This document shows positions 39,905-42,047 of a stretch of 42,047 bases of DNA, piece after piece. The notes under the pieces were generated by a model. That model worked only from the letters and a program-made list of their open reading frames with translations, searched no databases and was not told where the DNA came from. The stretch covers positions 1 to 42,047 of the forward strand of contig JAQUWL010000019.1 of the NCBI GenBank assembly GCA_028692875.1. The letters are read 5' to 3'. Source of the DNA: Sulfurospirillaceae bacterium (GTDB lineage: Bacteria > Campylobacterota > Campylobacteria > Campylobacterales > Sulfurospirillaceae). The translations under genes were made by a program, and so were the position numbers. Each line of letters starts with the position of its first letter. The stretch's first letter is position 1.

Positions 39905-42047
39905 GATTTTCCACTCAAACGCTGTTTTGCAATTTTTCTTGCTGAGTAAAGCTCAATTTGCCTAAGAATAATCGCCGATACATAAGGGATGCTTTGCACC
40001 AAAAGCGTTATAGCAAAGAAGTATACTTCGGTAATGCCATTGTGGTTGGTGTACATAACAAGTGCAAATGACCCAATCAAAAGAGAGGCTAAAAGTTTTT
40101 CGTAGAAAATAGGGTCTTTTTCGGTTGATTTGGTGTTGCCACCTTTTTCTGTTCGCTTAAACGGCAAACCATCTTTCACAAAACCATCATACACGGCTTT
40201 GAAAATCACAAGTTGCAAACTCATTGAGGCGATGGAGCTTAGAAATGTTTTTGCTAATCCCATCTTGACTCGTGTGCGGTATAAGATAAAAGCGTGAAGT
40301 ATGTTTACCAAAAACGCCACCAAGATAGGCAGAGTAAGTGGAAGAGTAGGGATAGTAACGCCTACAAATACGATAAATGGCACCCAAAAAATATTTAAAA
40401 AGGCTGTTATGGCTCCAAATGCATCCGAGAGCCAAAAAAACCAACCAGCAACAAAATGGTATTTTTGAAAAGGTGTTAGTGTTTTAGATGATGGCATAAA
40501 GTGATGCCAATGTTTTTTTAGTATCTGTATCGCACCATATGCCCAGCGATGACGCTGTGTTCTAAACGCCTCAACCGTATCTGGCAAAAGTCCCCATCCG
40601 TATCGGCGGTTTGTATAGTGTGCGGTATATCCTGCTTCAAATAGTCTAAGCCCTAACTCTGAGTCCTCAACTATAGTATAAGTTGTCCAATTTCCCACCT
40701 CTTGCATCGCTGAAAGTCTTACAAGTATCATCGTGCCGTGTGCTACGATGGCGTTTTCTTCGTTTCTCTCAACCATACCGATATCGAAAAATCCAGCGTA
40801 TTCGGCATTCATAGCGGTTTTTATAAGAGATTCATCTCCGTCTCTATGGTCTTGAGGTGCTTGAACAACGGCTACTTTTGGGTCATCAAACAGAGGCACT
40901 AAGTCGATAAGCCAATTTTTTCCAACCACATAATCCGCATCAATTACCGCGATAATTTCAGCCTCTTTGTGTGTATAGGTAAGTGCTTCATTGAGTGCAC
41001 CAGCCTTAAAACCTTTACATGTAATGTTTAAAAAGACAAATTTATCTCCTAGCTTTTCACAATGTTCTTGTATCGGTTTCCAGTAGTACTCTTCTGGAGT
41101 ATTGTTTATAATAACGAGCACTTCATAATTTGTATAGTTTAGTTTTGCCAAAGAATCAAGCGTTTCTATGAGTACGTGAGGTTGCTCTTTGTATGCAGGA
41201 ACATGGATAGAGACAAATGGAACTTTGTCGGATTTTAGATTTAAAGGCGCAAGTCGCTCAGGAGAGCGTCCGATTGTGCATTTGAAAAGCTCATTAACCT
41301 TTGTAAGTGTGATAATAACCAAAGGAAGCATCAGCACAACGCCCATGCTCCACATTATCCACATACCAAAATTCATATAGTGTATAAATGGGTAAAATGC
41401 TGCCATAACTATACCAAAACCCATCGCTTGTGCCGCCATAGCATAGGTAAACGCATGGGCAAAATTGACACGTTGATTTCTAAGACCAAAAAATGCTAAC
41501 AACATACCAATAATAACAGATGCTACCATCTGATGTTTCCAATAAGGGTTCAGTAGCGTCTCTTCTGTAAGTGTAAATTTTGGGTCGCGTTTTGCGTCAA
41601 AAATCCCCCAGTAAGGTCCAACGCTTCCCTCGTCAACGCCTTTCCACGGTTGGTCAAATGCTTCTACGATATTGTAGTTCCATCGGTGTTTTTTAGCAGT
41701 TTCTATAAAACTACTAATAGCATTAATCTCATTTTCAAGAGAGGCTTTGGCGTTGCGGTTATTGTAGCCTTTACTAGGCCAGCCAAATTCGCCTATTACT
41801 ATTTTTTTGCGTGGATATGCTTTTTCGATTTTGTCTCGCATCTCTTGAGTAAAGGTCATTACGTCTTTTATATCTATTTGCTCCCAATATGGAAGAATAT
41901 GCATATTTATAAAATCTACAGACCTAACTAGATCGGGCTGTTTTACCCAAACATGCCAAACATCGGCCGTGGTTACTGGTTTTTTAGTAACTTTTGAAAT
42001 TCTTTTTATGTACCCGATACGTTGATCTTCTTTGATATCATCACGAA
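39901..42047 (-). CDS. GH17-GT2 fusion, NdvB-like beta-glucan synthase, 5'-truncated by the window edge
   Basis: The frame is open to the right edge, so the true start lies outside the window; at least 714 residues are visible. The first part is the C-terminal half of a glycoside hydrolase family 17 barrel (TADVWHVWVKQPDLVRSVDF, then the nucleophile motif IGEFGWPS). It continues into membrane helices and a family 2 glycosyltransferase with HVPAYKEQP, VIDADY, VEDSELGLRL and QRHRW motifs, then further helices. Bradyrhizobium NdvB, which makes cyclic beta-1,3/1,6-glucans, has GT2 and GH17 parts. This one probably makes or shapes a beta-glucan exopolysaccharide. The downstream cyclase gene overlaps it by 4 nt, which suggests control by cyclic di-GMP, although no PilZ domain is visible. 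Confidence 0.88.
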   Translation of the reverse strand, partial: RDDIKEDQRIGYIKRISKVTKKPVTTADVWHVWVKQPDLVRSVDFINMHILPYWEQIDIKDVMTFTQEMRDKIEKAYPRKKIVIGEFGWPSKGYNNRNAKASLENEINAISSFIETAKKHRWNYNIVEAFDQPWKGVDEGSVGPYWGIFDAKRDPKFTLTEETLLNPYWKHQMVASVIIGMLLAFFGLRNQRVNFAHAFTYAMAAQAMGFGIVMAAFYPFIHYMNFGMWIMWSMGVVLMLPLVIITLTKVNELFKCTIGRSPERLAPLNLKSDKVPFVSIHVPAYKEQPHVLIETLDSLAKLNYTNYEVLVIINNTPEEYYWKPIQEHCEKLGDKFVFLNITCKGFKAGALNEALTYTHKEAEIIAVIDADYVVGKNWLIDLVPLFDDPKVAVVQAPQDHRDGDESLIKTAMNAEYAGFFDIGMVERNEENAIVAHGTMILVRLSAMQEVGNWTTYTIVEDSELGLRLFEAGYTAHYTNRRYGWGLLPDTVEAFRTQRHRWAYGAIQILKKHWHHFMPSSKTLTPFQKYHFVAGWFFWLSDAFGAITAFLNIFWVPFIVFVGVTIPTLPLTLPILVAFLVNILHAFILYRTRVKMGLAKTFLSSIASMSLQLVIFKAVYDGFVKDGLPFKRTEKGGNTKSTEKDPIFYEKLLASLLIGSFALVMYTNHNGITEVYFFAITLLVQSIPYVSAIILRQIELYSARKIAKQRLSGKS

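Overview
The window is AT-rich DNA from a member of the Campylobacterota (epsilonproteobacteria), probably a free-living, Sulfurimonas- or Arcobacter-like relative. The main evidence is the block ispDF / atypical response regulator / ATP-sulfurylase-like gene / pgpA, divergent from thiC and mrp. Its gene order and families match the Campylobacter jejuni Cj1606c-Cj1610 neighbourhood and the HP1020-HP1021 region of Helicobacter pylori. The long epsilon-type dapD agrees. No rRNA, tRNA, CRISPR array, integrase or insertion sequence was found.

Layout. (1) 1-4.9 kb: an MMPL/RND exporter and nhaA on +, converging on a CHAD-domain gene. (2) 4.9-10.6 kb, minus: a tripartite RND efflux operon (outer-membrane factor, adaptor, pump) joined by 4-nt overlaps. 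(3) 10.7-12.3 kb: proC (+) converging on a modE-type regulator (-). (4) 12.4-20.6 kb, plus: an operon of eleven genes whose products all carry export signals. (5) 20.6-26.8 kb: the conserved ispDF-regulator-sat-like-pgpA operon (-) and thiC-mrp (+). (6) 26.9-37.3 kb, minus: a composite type I restriction-modification island. (7) 37.4-42 kb: dapD (+), then a diguanylate cyclase and a GH17/GT2 glucan synthase that runs off the right edge (-).

The most interesting part is region 4. Two genes encode secreted proteins made almost entirely of 36-residue repeats (six and five copies). Each repeat contains two Gly/Asn/Ala motifs that resemble curlin repeats. Between and after them lie a CsgG-like lipoprotein, a second lipoprotein with a CsgG-like part and a peptidoglycan-binding-like C-terminus, FlgT-like and LPP20-like periplasmic proteins, a GIN-domain (DUF2807) protein, and small secreted proteins. 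I read this as a curli-like extracellular fibre system with non-classical subunits. No CsgE or CsgF could be recognised, and the function is inference.

In the restriction island hsdM looks intact. hsdR carries two in-frame nonsense codons, each where family alignments have Trp. hsdS is broken by a -1 shift at a run of seven A residues, so as sequenced the system should be off. PDDEXK nuclease, Abi_C, HTH, Doc and RhuM genes sit between the hsd genes and are intact. Two intergenic regions of the island carry the same pair of inverted repeats phased at 40 bp. Across the window the palindrome TACATGTA occurs 13 times, far more often than base composition predicts.
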